Assembly (NCBI RefSeq): GCF_038003045.1
Contig: NZ_JBBOOK010000001.1
Span: 186,001-250,000, forward strand
Direction: 5' to 3'
Source of the DNA: Sporosarcina sp. FSL W7-1349
GTDB taxonomy: Bacteria; Bacillota; Bacilli; Bacillales_A; Planococcaceae
DNA: 64,000 bases
Part shown: one piece after another, positions 54,049-64,000 of the stretch
How the letters are laid out: every line of letters starts with the position of its first letter
Position numbering within the stretch: the first letter of the stretch is position 1
Translations under genes and position numbers: made by a program
Notes under the pieces: generated by a model
What the model saw: only the letters and a program-made list of their open reading frames with translations
Database searches by the model: none
Told to the model about the DNA's origin: nothing

Positions 54049-54998
54049 GTAAAACGATGACATTTGAAGAACCGATAGTGACATTACGCGAAAAAATCAA
54101 AGAGCTGGAAGAGTTCACTTCGACGAATGAAGTCGATTTGACGGACGAAATCATGACGTTGAAAAACCGATTGAAAAATTTGGAGACCGAGATCTATGGC
54201 AATATGGAGCCGTGGGATCGCGTGCAAGTGGCGAGACATCCCGGACGCCCGACGACCTTGGACTATATCAATGAATTATTCGAGGATTTCCTCATGCTCC
54301 ACGGAGATCGTACATTCGGTGACGATGATGCGATTGTTGGCGGGATTGCAGCTTTTGAAGCGATGCCGGTCACGGTAATTGGCCATCAGCGAGGCAAGGA
54401 CACGAAGGAGAATGTGAAACGTAACTTCGGCATGCCCCATCCGGAAGGATACCGGAAAGCGTTGCGTCTAATGAAACAAGCCGAAAAATTCAATCGTCCC
54501 GTCATTTGTTTTATTGACACAAAAGGGGCTTATCCAGGGAAAGCGGCGGAAGAGCGCGGTCAAAGCGAGGCCATTGCTCGCAACCTAGTGGAAATGGCAG
54601 GATTGACAGTCCCGGTCATTTCGATTGTCATCGGTGAAGGCGGGAGCGGCGGTGCTTTAGCGCTAGGCGTCTCTAACCATATCCATATGTTGGAGCACTC
54701 TACGTATTCGGTCATTTCTCCAGAAGGGGCGGCTTCCATCCTATGGAAAGATGCATCCCTTGCAAAACAGGCGGCAGAAGCGATGAAAATTACAGCGCCT
54801 GATTTAAAAGAGATGGGAATCATCGATGAAATCATACCGGAAGTGTTAGGCGGAGCCCATCGCGATATAAAAGAACAGGCAAAGCAGATCGGCGACGCCA
54901 TCCGCAGGTCTTTGGAGATGCTAACGGAATTGGACGGAGCGAAACTTGTAGAAGACCGTTATGAAAAATTCCGCGAAATTGGCGTATTTACCGAATAG
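54045..54998 (+). CDS. accA: Acetyl-CoA carboxylase carboxyltransferase alpha subunit, 317 aa
   Basis: Partner of AccD in the heterotetramer. N-terminal coiled-coil (residues about 15 to 50), then the carboxyltransferase fold with [12 protein letters not shown] and the conserved [16 protein letters not shown] overlap with accD. A strong terminator follows, so the transcript is fadR-accD-accA. Confidence 0.97.
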   Translation: MSKTMTFEEPIVTLREKIKELEEFTSTNEVDLTDEIMTLKNRLKNLETEIYGNMEPWDRVQVARHPGRPTTLDYINELFEDFLMLHGDRTFGDDDAIVGGIAAFEAMPVTVIGHQRGKDTKENVKRNFGMPHPEGYRKALRLMKQAEKFNRPVICFIDTKGAYPGKAAEERGQSEAIARNLVEMAGLTVPVISIVIGEGGSGGALALGVSNHIHMLEHSTYSVISPEGAASILWKDASLAKQAAEAMKITAPDLKEMGIIDEIIPEVLGGAHRDIKEQAKQIGDAIRRSLEMLTELDGAKLVEDRYEKFREIGVFTE

Positions 54999-55001
54999 GG
55001 A

Positions 55002-55034
55002 AAAAGATGCGGGTGGCCCCTCCCGCATCTTTTC
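55002..55034 (+). terminator. Terminator of the accDA transcript
   Basis: AAAAGATGCGGG and CCCGCATCTTTT stem with 8-nt loop; the T-run is part of the stem. Confidence 0.85.
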
Positions 55035-55081
55035 CTGTTTCACCGCAATTGAAATAAGGGATTGGAATATTACATACTTGA

Positions 55082-56053
<972 letters not shown>

Positions 56054-56172
56054 AATAATGGTTTAAAACCAAAATCTGTTCTTGTGATTTCCTGGCGTAT
56101 TCTTTGTTCAGGATTGGAGCGGAAATCCGTTGGAAGAGACAAAATGATAATTATAAAAAAGAGGCGATACTG

Positions 56173-57933
56173 ATGAGGAAAACGAAAATTGTTTGCACAA
56201 TCGGGCCGGCGAGCGAGTCGCCTGAAATACTGGAAAAGCTCATTGATGCAGGGATGAATGTAGCTCGCCTAAATTTTTCGCATGGCAACCATGAGGAACA
56301 TAAGGTCCGGATCCGGAATATTAGAGAAGCGGCACGCCGGAAAGGGAAAATTGTCGGTATTTTACTCGATACGAAGGGGCCGGAAATTCGTACCCATACG
56401 ATGTTGGATGGCCGGTTAGATCTGGTCGCAGGCCAATCGATCGCTATTTCGATGAAAGAGGTTGTCGGTAATAACGATGTCTTTTCCATCACTTATGATA
56501 AATTGATCGAGGATGTCGATAAAGGCTCACTCATTTTATTGGATGACGGTTTGATTCAATTGAAAGTGACCAGTAAAGATGAAGAACAAGGTTTGATTCA
56601 CACAACGATCATCAATTCCGGTGAATTAAAGAACAACAAAGGTGTCAATGTTCCGGGCGTGTCTGTCCAACTTCCGGGAATGACGGAAAAGGATGCGGAA
56701 GATATTCTGTTCGGCGTTCGGGAAGGTGTCGATTTTATCGCAGCATCCTTCGTCCGACGTGCTTCCGATGTTATGGAAATCCGTGCCCTCCTGGAACAAA
56801 ATGGCGGTTCGCATCTGCAAATTGTCCCGAAGATTGAAAACCAGGAAGGCGTCGATAACCTGGATGAAATCATCAGCCTTTCGGACGGATTAATGGTGGC
56901 CCGCGGCGATCTCGGCGTTGAAATACCGGCGGAAGAAGTGCCGCTTGTCCAAAAACAGATGATCGAAAAATGTAACCAAGCTGGCAAGCCTGTTATTACG
57001 GCGACGCAGATGCTGGACTCGATGCAGCGGAATCCACGGCCGACCCGTGCAGAGGCGAGCGATGTCGCCAACGCCATTTTGGACGGTTCTGATGCAATCA
57101 TGCTGTCGGGTGAAACGGCAGCGGGCCTTTATCCGGTGGAATCTGTCGCGACGATGGACCGGATTGCCCGGACGGCAGAAAATTCGGTCGACTACCATAA
57201 GGTCGTTTCTACTAGAAGAAGAGAAAAGCATGGGAATATGACGGAGGCGATCGGACAAGCTGCCGCCTATACAGCAATCAACTTGAAGGTAAAGGCAGTG
57301 TTGGCACCGACTGAAAGTGGAAATACTGCTAAAATGATTGCCAAATATCGTCCGGGATGCCCGGTCATCGCTGTAACGTCGTCCGAAAACTGTGCGAAGA
57401 AATTGACCCTCGTCTGGGGAGTCTATCCGATTGTCGGGGGCAGATCCTCTTCGATTGATGGAATTTTGGAAGAATCCGTAGAAGAAAGTGTAAAACATCA
57501 ATATGTGAGTCATGGAGATGTCGTCATTATCACGGCGGGCGTTCCGGTAGGGGAAGCAGGATCCACCAACTTGATGAAGATCCATATCATCGGGGACATG
57601 CTCGCTAAAGGCCAAGGGATCGGCAGAACGGTGGCGTACGGAAAAGTCGTCGTCGCAAAAAATGCCGAAGAAGCGATGGCGTATGATACAGAAGGCGCCA
57701 TCTTGGTCACCGTTGCCACCGATCGGGAGATGATGCCGGCCATCGAGAAGTGTGCAGGACTAATCACGGAAGAAGGCGGTTTGACGAGCCATGGCGCCGT
57801 AGTCGGCCTCAGCCTCGGCATTCCGGTCATCGTCGGTGTGGAGAACGCGACGAACGTTATCCGCCATGGCTATGAAGTGACAATGGATGCGGAAACCGGC
57901 GTTATTTATAACGGTCACGCAAGTGTTCTTTGA
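56173..57933 (+). CDS. pyk: Pyruvate kinase with C-terminal PEP-utilising domain, 586 aa
   Basis: Final step of glycolysis. TIM-barrel core from [15 protein letters not shown] with the active site block KIENQEG and RGDLGVEIP, followed by the allosteric domain and an extra C-terminal domain with [11 protein letters not shown], typical of Bacillus and Geobacillus enzymes. The ATG at 56173 with AGAGGCGA is chosen; the frame begins at 56104. 119 bp after pfkA without a visible terminator, so cotranscribed. Confidence 0.97.
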   Translation: MRKTKIVCTIGPASESPEILEKLIDAGMNVARLNFSHGNHEEHKVRIRNIREAARRKGKIVGILLDTKGPEIRTHTMLDGRLDLVAGQSIAISMKEVVGNNDVFSITYDKLIEDVDKGSLILLDDGLIQLKVTSKDEEQGLIHTTIINSGELKNNKGVNVPGVSVQLPGMTEKDAEDILFGVREGVDFIAASFVRRASDVMEIRALLEQNGGSHLQIVPKIENQEGVDNLDEIISLSDGLMVARGDLGVEIPAEEVPLVQKQMIEKCNQAGKPVITATQMLDSMQRNPRPTRAEASDVANAILDGSDAIMLSGETAAGLYPVESVATMDRIARTAENSVDYHKVVSTRRREKHGNMTEAIGQAAAYTAINLKVKAVLAPTESGNTAKMIAKYRPGCPVIAVTSSENCAKKLTLVWGVYPIVGGRSSSIDGILEESVEESVKHQYVSHGDVVIITAGVPVGEAGSTNLMKIHIIGDMLAKGQGIGRTVAYGKVVVAKNAEEAMAYDTEGAILVTVATDREMMPAIEKCAGLITEEGGLTSHGAVVGLSLGIPVIVGVENATNVIRHGYEVTMDAETGVIYNGHASVL

Positions 57934-57965
57934 TTTTTGTAAATGAATGATAAGCAGTTATTCGT

Positions 57966-57998
57966 GGCTGTTCCCGTGCAAGAGGGAACAGCCTTTTT
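57966..57998 (+). terminator. Terminator of pfkA-pyk
   Basis: GGCTGTTCCC and GGGAACAGCC perfect 10-bp stem, 8-nt loop, T5 run. Confidence 0.9.
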
Positions 57999-58013
57999 AG
58001 GAAGGTGTTTAAT

Positions 58014-58397
58014 ATGAAATGGCTCGTCCTTGCATTGATTGCGGTGCCGACCGCGGAGTTGGCCATATTAATTTATTCCGGAAAAACAATAGGCTTGTTT
58101 CCGACCGTCGCCATCATTCTGATCACCGGGATTGGGGGCGCCGCCCTTGCAAAAAAACAAGGGATGAAAGCGTGGACGGATTTGAATCGGCGAATCGCCA
58201 CGATGGAAACCCCCGGCAATGCGATGATCGACAGTGTTTGTATCTTCATCGGCGGCTTGCTCTTGCTGATGCCCGGATTCATTACCGATTTGGCCGGGTT
58301 CCTTTTGCTGTTCAAGGGACCTCGGAACTGGCTCCGCCCCCATATTCATAAGTGGCTTTATAAGAAGATGCAAAACGGGACTATTCGGATGCTGTGA
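58014..58397 (+). CDS. fxsA: FxsA family membrane protein, 127 aa
   Basis: Four helices with the FxsA pattern VPTAELAILI and GFITDLAGFLLLF. In E. coli FxsA sequesters F-plasmid PifA; the housekeeping role is unknown. GGAAGGTG is 6 nt before ATG 58014; GTG 58005 is the alternative. It begins only 16 nt after the pyk terminator. The last 17 bp overlap the end of ytvI. Confidence 0.9.
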   Translation: MKWLVLALIAVPTAELAILIYSGKTIGLFPTVAIILITGIGGAALAKKQGMKAWTDLNRRIATMETPGNAMIDSVCIFIGGLLLLMPGFITDLAGFLLLFKGPRNWLRPHIHKWLYKKMQNGTIRML

Positions 58398-59361
58398 AAA
58401 ACGGATGGCTTTTCACCTTGATGGCTGCAAACAGGAAAAACGGCGTCAGCAGGATTCCGGGAAGCCCGAAAAGGTAAAAAGCACTGATTGTAATGAAAAA
58501 GGCATGGACCGGTTTCACTGCAAAAGTGGACGCCCACATATACGATTCCGCCATTTGACGGGTTGTCATCGCAAGTAGATAAAGCAAAATTAACGCTATA
58601 CCAATATAAAGATTCTCGGTATAAAAGAAGAAAGCGGCCATCGGCAATAAAAATACGCCAATGCCCAGGAACGGCAAGCTATCCACCAAAGAGATAAGAA
58701 AAGCATTGCCGACAGGTGTTTCAAAGCGAAGGAAGAAAAATCCGATTGTAAGGGTGACAAATGTGATGAAGAATAGACGTGCTTCCACGAAGACAAACGT
58801 TCCGATCAACTTGCCGCCATCTTCAAAAAAACCTTTCGCTTTTTTGCGTGTCCGGGAAGGGAAATAGGCTAAAAACCAGAACCGGTCTTTTCCCGATTCT
58901 CGCAGCGCGAAAAAATAAGCGACTAGGAAAATGAAAATGCTGAGCAAATGTTGAAAAAGCGTGCTCATCGTCGTGACGACATACTCCAAAATCGCCTGTC
59001 CATATTCTACGACTGTCGTCTCCAGAAAGTGGAAGAGCCTGCCTGTAATATCTGTATTTTTTGTGTACGGCGCGATGTGGCGTTCGATTGTCGGGATAGT
59101 CTCCAGCAAGCCGTGGACGGCCATATACAAAAACGCGGCAATCATGCCGAGCATGCTAGCCATGATAAGCAATGTGGCGAGCGTAAGTGGGAGTTTGGTG
59201 AAGGACCGGACGACCACCACCATCGGGGCTGTAAAATAGGCAAGGATGACGGCGATAGCGGCAGGCGGTACTGCAAAAAGGACGGCGCCTGTTAAAATTA
59301 CGGGAAGCCAGCCGACTAATATCTTCTGGATTACTCTTTGTTTTTCGTGCTTCAGTGGCAT
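58381..59361 (-). CDS. ytvI: AI-2E family / sporulation membrane protein YtvI, 326 aa
   Basis: Eight or so membrane helices, first at residues about 15 to 40, with the UPF0118/AI-2E domain: ESLPFLGIG-like sequence (SLVDSLPFLGIG) and PHP/GIL block FGLPGILLTPF near the end. Position between pyk and citZ matches B. subtilis ytvI. Family members move small molecules or ions; the sporulation tag is by homology. ATG 59361 follows GGAGTGG; the longer frame from 59409 is unlikely. Confidence 0.9.
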   Translation of the reverse strand: MPLKHEKQRVIQKILVGWLPVILTGAVLFAVPPAAIAVILAYFTAPMVVVVRSFTKLPLTLATLLIMASMLGMIAAFLYMAVHGLLETIPTIERHIAPYTKNTDITGRLFHFLETTVVEYGQAILEYVVTTMSTLFQHLLSIFIFLVAYFFALRESGKDRFWFLAYFPSRTRKKAKGFFEDGGKLIGTFVFVEARLFFITFVTLTIGFFFLRFETPVGNAFLISLVDSLPFLGIGVFLLPMAAFFFYTENLYIGIALILLYLLAMTTRQMAESYMWASTFAVKPVHAFFITISAFYLFGLPGILLTPFFLFAAIKVKSHPFFTASE

Positions 59362-59408
59362 AATTCCACTCCTCGGACAAGATAAAAAAACAAAAACAAG
59401 CGTTTCCA

Positions 59409-59437
59409 TTCACAAAACCGTCGAAATTGATTATAAT
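59409..59437 (+). promoter_or_regulatory. Sigma-A promoter of citZ-icd
   Basis: TTCACA, 17-nt spacer, TATAAT; five and six of six matches. The start site falls near 59444, at the cre-like sequence. Confidence 0.65.
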
Positions 59438-59443
59438 AGTCCT

Positions 59444-59457
59444 TGTAAGCGTTTTTA
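59444..59457 (+). promoter_or_regulatory. Cre-like site (CcpA operator) at the citZ start site
   Basis: TGTAAGCGTTTTTA matches TGNAARCGNWWWCA at all but one position. CcpA represses citZ in B. subtilis in glucose; a site over +1 suits that. Confidence 0.6.
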
Positions 59458-59519
59458 ACTGAATTCTGTCAGAACTTCTCCACTGCCCAAAGTGGCGAGG
59501 TGAATGCAAAAAGTGCAGC

Positions 59520-59670
59520 CATTTCAATGGAGTTCAATATCGGCCGAATCCAGTAAAAACCTCCGGCGAATGCCACAGATTTTGAAAAGAGGTAACTGTA
59601 CCGACGCATTCAAAATCTGGATGCAATTACGCCGAAGCGTAATTGAGTTAGCAGCTGGTATATAAAAAGG
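59520..59670. repeat. Dispersed intergenic repeat in the citZ leader
   Basis: Two nested dyads: CAGATTTTGAA (59575 region) with TTCAAAATCTG 24 nt further, then CAATTACGCCG/CGTAATTG near 59623-59645. The second element also occurs near 6140-6172. It occupies the middle of the roughly 290-nt leader before citZ, so the mRNA would carry it. Confidence 0.6.
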
Positions 59671-59735
59671 GGAGCCGTCAGTCGGTCATTTTGCTTGGGG
59701 GACGATGGACGGCTACAAGAGAAGGAGCGATTTAC

Positions 59736-60851
59736 ATGACAACAACCAAAGGGTTGGAGGGAGTCGTAGCGACACAGTCCGCCATCAGTTCCATCATTGA
59801 TGACACACTTACATATGTCGGCTATGACATTGATGATTTAGCAAACAACGCTAGCTTCGAAGAGGTTATTTACCTTCTTTGGCACCAACGTCTACCGAAA
59901 GCGGACGAGCTGGCAGAACTGAAACAACAATTAGCAGACAATATGGCGGTACCTCAAGGGGTGCTCGACCAATTCAAAATGTATCCAATCGATCAAGTCC
60001 ATCCGATGTCCGCGGTACGCACAGCGGTGTCTTCCCTTGGACTATATGATGAAAAAGCGGAAGATATGTCCGAAGAGGCGAACTACGAGAAGGCCATTAA
60101 GCTTCAGGCGAAAGTGGCTACGATCGTAACTGCGTTCTCACGCATCCGTAAAGGATTGGAACCAATTGCACCGAAGCCGGAACTGGGCTATGCTGCAAAC
60201 TTCCTGTACATGCTTAATGGGGAAGAGCCGGAAGCGATTGCGATCGAAGCATTCGACAAAGCGCTAGTCCTTCATGCAGACCATGAATTGAACGCATCCA
60301 CATTCACTGCACGTGTTTGTGTTGCAACACTTTCCGATATCTATTCCGGCGTCACAGCTGCAATCGGCGCTCTTAAAGGGCCTCTACACGGAGGAGCAAA
60401 CGAGCAAGTGATGAAAATGTTGATGGAAATCGGCGAAGAGGAAAAAGTGGAATCCTATATCCGAGAAAAACTGGATAATAAAGAGAAAATCATGGGATTC
60501 GGCCACCGGGTATACCGTAAAGGGGACCCGCGCGCCAAACACCTTCGTGAAATGTCGAAACGCCTTACAGCGTTGCGCGGCGAAGAGAAATGGTACAATA
60601 TGTCCGAAAAGATTGAAGGCATCGTAACAGGCGAGAAGAAATTGCCACCGAACGTGGACTTCTACTCCGCTTCCGTCTATCATTCCCTAGGCATCGATCA
60701 CGATCTGTTCACGCCGATCTTCGCAGTATCCCGGTTCTCCGGCTGGATTGCGCATATCCTTGAACAGTATTCAAACAACCGTTTGATCCGCCCGCGTGCT
60801 GAGTATGTAGGACCGGGAATGCAAAAGTATGTACCAATTGACCAACGTTGA
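59736..60851 (+). CDS. citZ: Citrate synthase, 371 aa
   Basis: Condenses acetyl-CoA and oxaloacetate. Catalytic His in PLHGGANEQV and GFGHRVYRKGDPRA, Asp in NVDFYSASVYH. Short Gram-positive form. AGAAGGAG precedes the ATG at 59736; the open frame from 59691 is not conserved. 72 bp before icd, no terminator between. Confidence 0.97.
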   Translation: MTTTKGLEGVVATQSAISSIIDDTLTYVGYDIDDLANNASFEEVIYLLWHQRLPKADELAELKQQLADNMAVPQGVLDQFKMYPIDQVHPMSAVRTAVSSLGLYDEKAEDMSEEANYEKAIKLQAKVATIVTAFSRIRKGLEPIAPKPELGYAANFLYMLNGEEPEAIAIEAFDKALVLHADHELNASTFTARVCVATLSDIYSGVTAAIGALKGPLHGGANEQVMKMLMEIGEEEKVESYIREKLDNKEKIMGFGHRVYRKGDPRAKHLREMSKRLTALRGEEKWYNMSEKIEGIVTGEKKLPPNVDFYSASVYHSLGIDHDLFTPIFAVSRFSGWIAHILEQYSNNRLIRPRAEYVGPGMQKYVPIDQR

Positions 60852-60923
60852 GTATAATCAGTAAAGAGGGGCGGCATACTTGTATGTCTGCCCTATGATT
60901 TTGAAAGTAGGAGGAATTTTTCA

Positions 60924-62183
60924 ATGGCAAAAATTACAGTAACAGACGGTGTTTTAAACGTTCCGGATCACGCAACAATCCCTTACATCATCGGTGATGG
61001 GACAGGTCCGGATATTTGGCATGCCGCTTCACGTGTACTAGAAGCCGCAGTAGAAAAAGCGTACAATGGCGAAAAGAAAATAGAGTGGAAAGAAGTTCTT
61101 GCCGGTGAAAAAGCATTCAACGAAACAGGCAACTGGCTTCCAGATGAAACGCTTGAAACGATCAAAGACTATTTGATCGCGATCAAAGGACCTCTAACAA
61201 CTCCAATCGGCGGCGGTTTCCGTTCATTAAACGTTGCACTTCGCCAAGAGCTTGACCTCTACACTTGCTTGCGTCCAGTACGTTATTTCGAAGGGGTTCC
61301 TTCTCCTGTAAAACGTCCAGAAGACTGCGACATGGTCATCTTCCGTGAAAATACAGAAGATATCTACGCAGGTATCGAATATCAAGAAGGCTCTGACGAA
61401 GTGAAAAAATTGATCTCCTTCTTGCAAAACGAAATGGGCGTCAACAAAATCCGTTTCCCAGAAACTTCCGGAATCGGTATCAAACCGGTTTCTGAAGAAG
61501 GTACAAAACGCCTTGTCCGCGGTGCGCTTAACTACATCATCAAAGAAGGCCGCAAATCATTGACTCTTGTACACAAAGGGAATATCATGAAATTCACGGA
61601 AGGCGCTTTTGCCAACTGGGGTTACGAAGTCGCGGAAGAAGAGTTCGGCGACAAAGTATTCACTTGGAGACAATATGATAAAATCAAAGAAGCAGAAGGC
61701 ACAGAGGCTGCAAACAAAGCACAATCTGACGCTGAAGCTGCTGGCAAAATCATCGTAAAAGATGCGATTGCAGATATCTTCCTACAACAAATCTTGACTC
61801 GTCCGAAAGAGTTCGACGTCGTTGCAACGATGAACTTGAACGGTGACTATGTTTCCGATGCACTTGCAGCGCAAGTCGGCGGTATCGGAATCGCTCCAGG
61901 AGCGAACATCAACTACTTGACTGGTCACGCAATTTTCGAAGCGACTCATGGTACAGCTCCGAAATATGCCGGTCTTGATAAAGTGAACCCGTCTTCCGTC
62001 ATCCTTTCCGGTGTTATGATGCTTGAACACCTTGGATGGAACGAAGCGGCAAGCATGATCACAGCTTCTATCGAAAAAACAATCGCGTCCAAAGTTGTCA
62101 CATATGACTTCGCACGTCTCATGGACGGCGCAACTGAAGTGAAAACTTCCGAGTTTGCGGATGAATTGATCAAAAACCTTTAA
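60924..62183 (+). CDS. icd: Isocitrate dehydrogenase (NADP), 419 aa
   Basis: Oxidative decarboxylation of isocitrate. Substrate block with Ser in [13 protein letters not shown], YDxC-like [13 protein letters not shown] and the cofactor region [17 protein letters not shown], which together fit the NADP-type bacterial enzyme. AGGAGGAA before the ATG. Codon use looks highly biased (many AAA, GAA, GGT), as for an abundant protein. Confidence 0.97.
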   Translation: MAKITVTDGVLNVPDHATIPYIIGDGTGPDIWHAASRVLEAAVEKAYNGEKKIEWKEVLAGEKAFNETGNWLPDETLETIKDYLIAIKGPLTTPIGGGFRSLNVALRQELDLYTCLRPVRYFEGVPSPVKRPEDCDMVIFRENTEDIYAGIEYQEGSDEVKKLISFLQNEMGVNKIRFPETSGIGIKPVSEEGTKRLVRGALNYIIKEGRKSLTLVHKGNIMKFTEGAFANWGYEVAEEEFGDKVFTWRQYDKIKEAEGTEAANKAQSDAEAAGKIIVKDAIADIFLQQILTRPKEFDVVATMNLNGDYVSDALAAQVGGIGIAPGANINYLTGHAIFEATHGTAPKYAGLDKVNPSSVILSGVMMLEHLGWNEAASMITASIEKTIASKVVTYDFARLMDGATEVKTSEFADELIKNL

Positions 62184-62273
62184 TTACATCATGATTGAAA
62201 CTCAGTAAAATAGGTTATACCGTTAGCAAAGCGTTCTTTAGTTCCATGGATGCTGGAAAAGGTACCTAGTTTT

Positions 62274-62345
62274 CAGCAGGGAGTTCAGATCGGGCTAGGG
62301 AGCGGGATTTTCGCTCTCCGCTATCTGGAACTCCCTGCTGTTTTT
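62274..62345 (+). terminator. Large terminator hairpin between icd and mdh
   Basis: CAGCAGGGAGTTC (62274-62286) pairs with GAACTCCCTGCTG (62328-62340), followed by TTTTT; an inner GGGAGCG/CGCTCTC arm lies in the loop. The lower stem is 13 bp. It should reduce mdh relative to citZ and icd. Confidence 0.88.
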
Positions 62346-62447
62346 CATTCCAACCTCCGGCGTCGTTGCCGGTGCATAATTCACCAGGGCTGGCCATGGC
62401 TGTCCTTCAATTGCTTGGTCGGCACCTTTGAAAAGGAGAGTTTTCTC

Positions 62448-63386
62448 ATGACAATGAAACGTAAGAAAGTCTCAGTGATCGGTTCAGGCTTTACCGGTGC
62501 GACAACGGCATTCCTTTTGGCTCAAAAAGAGCTCTGTGATGTAGTGCTCGTTGATATCCCCGCGATGGAAAATCCGACAAAAGGGAAGGCGCTCGATATG
62601 CTGGAAGCGAGTCCGGTCCAAGGTTTCGATGCAAATATCATCGGAACTTCCGATTATGCGGATACCAAGGATTCGGATCTTGTCATCATCACAGCGGGAA
62701 TTGCACGTAAACCGGGTATGAGCCGTGATGATCTCGTTCAAACCAATCAAAAAGTCATGAAAGCTGTAACAGGGGAAATCATCAACTATTCTCCGAATAC
62801 CACAATCCTTGTGTTGACAAATCCGGTTGATGCGATGACTTATACCGTTTTCAAAGAATCCGGCTTCCCGAAAGAGCGCGTCATCGGACAATCCGGTGTA
62901 TTGGATACAGCTCGTTTCCGAACGTTTGTAGCACAGGAATTGAATCTCTCTGTAAAAGACGTGACCGGTTTCGTCCTAGGCGGCCATGGGGACGACATGG
63001 TGCCGCTTGTACGCTATTCCTATGCAGGCGGGATTCCATTGGAGACATTGATCCCGGCAGATCGTCTTGAAGCGATTGTGGACCGGACACGAAAAGGTGG
63101 AGCGGAAATCGTCAACCTTCTCGGCAACGGATCTGCATACTACGCTCCTGCCGCTTCCTTAGTGGAAATGGCGGAAGCGATCTTGAAAGACCAAAAACGG
63201 GTCATCCCTTCCATTGCTTATCTGGAAGGTGAATACGGAATGGATGGCATCTACCTAGGGGTCCCGACCGTCCTCGGCGCCGGCGGTATTGAAAAAGTCA
63301 TCGAGCTGGAATTAACCGATGATGAAAAAGCAGCCCTCGAAAAATCGGCAGACTCCGTAAGAGCCGTCATGAAAGTTCTGGAATAA
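62448..63386 (+). CDS. mdh: Malate dehydrogenase, 312 aa
   Basis: LDH-like NAD-dependent enzyme. Dinucleotide motif [10 protein letters not shown], catalytic His in [11 protein letters not shown], and Arg in KPGMSRDDL, which selects malate over lactate. GGAGAG precedes the ATG at 62448; the frame is open from 62250 but crosses the terminator hairpin. citZ-icd-mdh order as in B. subtilis. Confidence 0.97.
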   Translation: MTMKRKKVSVIGSGFTGATTAFLLAQKELCDVVLVDIPAMENPTKGKALDMLEASPVQGFDANIIGTSDYADTKDSDLVIITAGIARKPGMSRDDLVQTNQKVMKAVTGEIINYSPNTTILVLTNPVDAMTYTVFKESGFPKERVIGQSGVLDTARFRTFVAQELNLSVKDVTGFVLGGHGDDMVPLVRYSYAGGIPLETLIPADRLEAIVDRTRKGGAEIVNLLGNGSAYYAPAASLVEMAEAILKDQKRVIPSIAYLEGEYGMDGIYLGVPTVLGAGGIEKVIELELTDDEKAALEKSADSVRAVMKVLE

Positions 63387-63395
63387 TCTATACCT

Positions 63396-63425
63396 AATCG
63401 AGTAGCCATCCGCTACTCGATTTTT
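63396..63425 (+). terminator. Terminator of mdh
   Basis: AATCGAGTAGC and GCTACTCGATT stem, 5-nt loop, T-run. Confidence 0.9.
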
Positions 63426-63456
63426 ACTTTGGACAAGGATCTGTTAAAATTTAATG

Positions 63457-63493
63457 CAAAAAATAGAACCTCCAATTAACTGGAAGTTCTATT
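63457..63493 (-). terminator. Terminator of the effector-binding protein gene
   Basis: Minus strand AATAGAACTTCC pairs with GGAGGTTCTATT (one G-T), followed by T6. Confidence 0.82.
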
Positions 63494-63545
63494 TCATAGT
63501 ACAGTCTTATTCAACTAAAGCGCCTGTTAGCAAGAAGTATTTTAA

Positions 63546-63944
63546 CTATTTAATAGCTATGTGAATTTCAATTTGACCATTGGGATAATATTTTTCAAAA
63601 TCAAATGAGTAAGCTCTTTCTAAATCCCTTTTCTCTTCACGTTCCCAAATTTCCTTCCAAGTGTTAAGTATTCCATATTCATCTAATGTATCTACTTCAA
63701 AAATCTTATATTTGCTGGTTTCCGGGATTTTAATTGGGGATTCATTGTCGCTACTTTCGATTGCTACGCTCAATGTATAGTCCCCTTTATAATCACTCTC
63801 GTAATCATAATACAGGCCATATGTAACCTCATTATGATTTTTTAAAATACTTGATGCCTCTTCCCACATATTTGCAATCTTTTGGATAATGGCCCTATCC
63901 TTAAAATTATTAGCTCTTATACTCTTAATAATAGTTAGGTTCAA
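63546..63944 (-). CDS. GyrI-like effector-binding domain protein, 132 aa
   Basis: Resembles the stand-alone effector-binding (AraC E-binding/GyrI-like) domain: a middle strand YTLSVAIESSDN, ETSKYKIFEV, TWKEIWE and the C-terminal FEKYYPNGQIEIHIAIK. Such proteins bind small molecules or drugs. There is no DNA-binding domain. GAGAGGGG-type ribosome site lies upstream on the minus strand. AT-rich relative to mdh, perhaps recently acquired. Identity of the ligand is unknown. Confidence 0.78.
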   Translation of the reverse strand: MNLTIIKSIRANNFKDRAIIQKIANMWEEASSILKNHNEVTYGLYYDYESDYKGDYTLSVAIESSDNESPIKIPETSKYKIFEVDTLDEYGILNTWKEIWEREEKRDLERAYSFDFEKYYPNGQIEIHIAIK

Positions 63945-64000
63945 TAAAATTTCCCCTCTCAGTGTTTTTGTTCACTTACTTCTATAGGATATAACGTTTT

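Noticed and set aside
62250..62447. 66-residue N-terminal extension of malate dehydrogenase
   Set aside because: It crosses the terminator hairpin and is not malate dehydrogenase-like.

Overview
The window reads as chromosomal DNA of an endospore-forming member of the Bacillales, most likely Planococcaceae and Sporosarcina-like (inference from protein character and gene order; no rRNA is present). Evidence for a spore former is an alpha/beta SASP gene with a textbook sigma-G promoter, a Ku/LigD repair pair with a candidate sigma-G promoter, and YtvI. Long stretches follow the Bacillus subtilis ytx/yt* order: rpsD-dgcP(ytrP)-ytsP-ezrA-nifZ-thiI-ssp, ytcI-nadK(ytdI)-sppA(yteI)-yteJ-tpx-ytxK-ackA, ytkL, ytoI-ytpI-nrnA-dnaE, and accD-accA-pfkA-pyk-fxsA-ytvI-citZ-icd-mdh.

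Layout. 1-5.8 kb: a partial BtuF-like binding protein, an MFS transporter, a 21-nt-periodic repeat block, divergent ku and ligD, and a small membrane protein. 6.2-15.5 kb: a two-component system (LytS-type kinase and YesN-type AraC regulator) coupled to an unrecognised polytopic membrane protein, then a complete Dpp/Opp-type ABC transporter operon with an embedded DUF1028 protein. 15.8-24.8 kb: rpsD, a GAF-GGDEF cyclase, methionine gamma-lyase, fRMsr, ezrA, and the sulfur-transfer pair nifZ-thiI. 24.8-27.2 kb: three long tandem repeats, a SASP gene, and a group IIC-like intron immediately behind the SASP terminator. 27.3-36.1 kb: acyl-CoA synthetase, RarD, an inverted-repeat-flanked segment, NAD kinase, sppA, RDD protein, tpx, ytxK, ackA.

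36.1-40.7 kb is an AT-rich island: an IS630-like remnant, an acyl-CoA dehydrogenase, an acyl-CoA ligase and a TetR regulator. A diverged second copy of the 3' end of ackA lies at its far side, which suggests how it was inserted. 40.8-47.5 kb carries a universal stress protein, alanine dehydrogenase, a secreted beta-propeller protein, an M24 peptidase, YtkL and the CBS/DRTGG regulator YtoI. 47.6-52.1 kb has ytpI, nrnA and dnaE, followed by a second 21-nt-periodic repeat block. 52.5-63.4 kb is central metabolism: a FadR-type regulator with a perfect operator over its own promoter, accDA, pfkA, pyk, fxsA, ytvI, then citZ-icd-mdh with a cre-like site at the citZ start and a strong hairpin terminator between icd and mdh. 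An effector-binding-domain protein closes the window.

The best candidates for something undescribed are the kinase/regulator/polytopic-protein unit beside the peptide transporter with DUF1028, the nested intergenic repeats, the inverted-repeat segment with a small membrane protein, and the island bounded by a second ackA tail. No tRNA, rRNA, CRISPR array or prophage was seen. All assignments are by reading; no database search was run.
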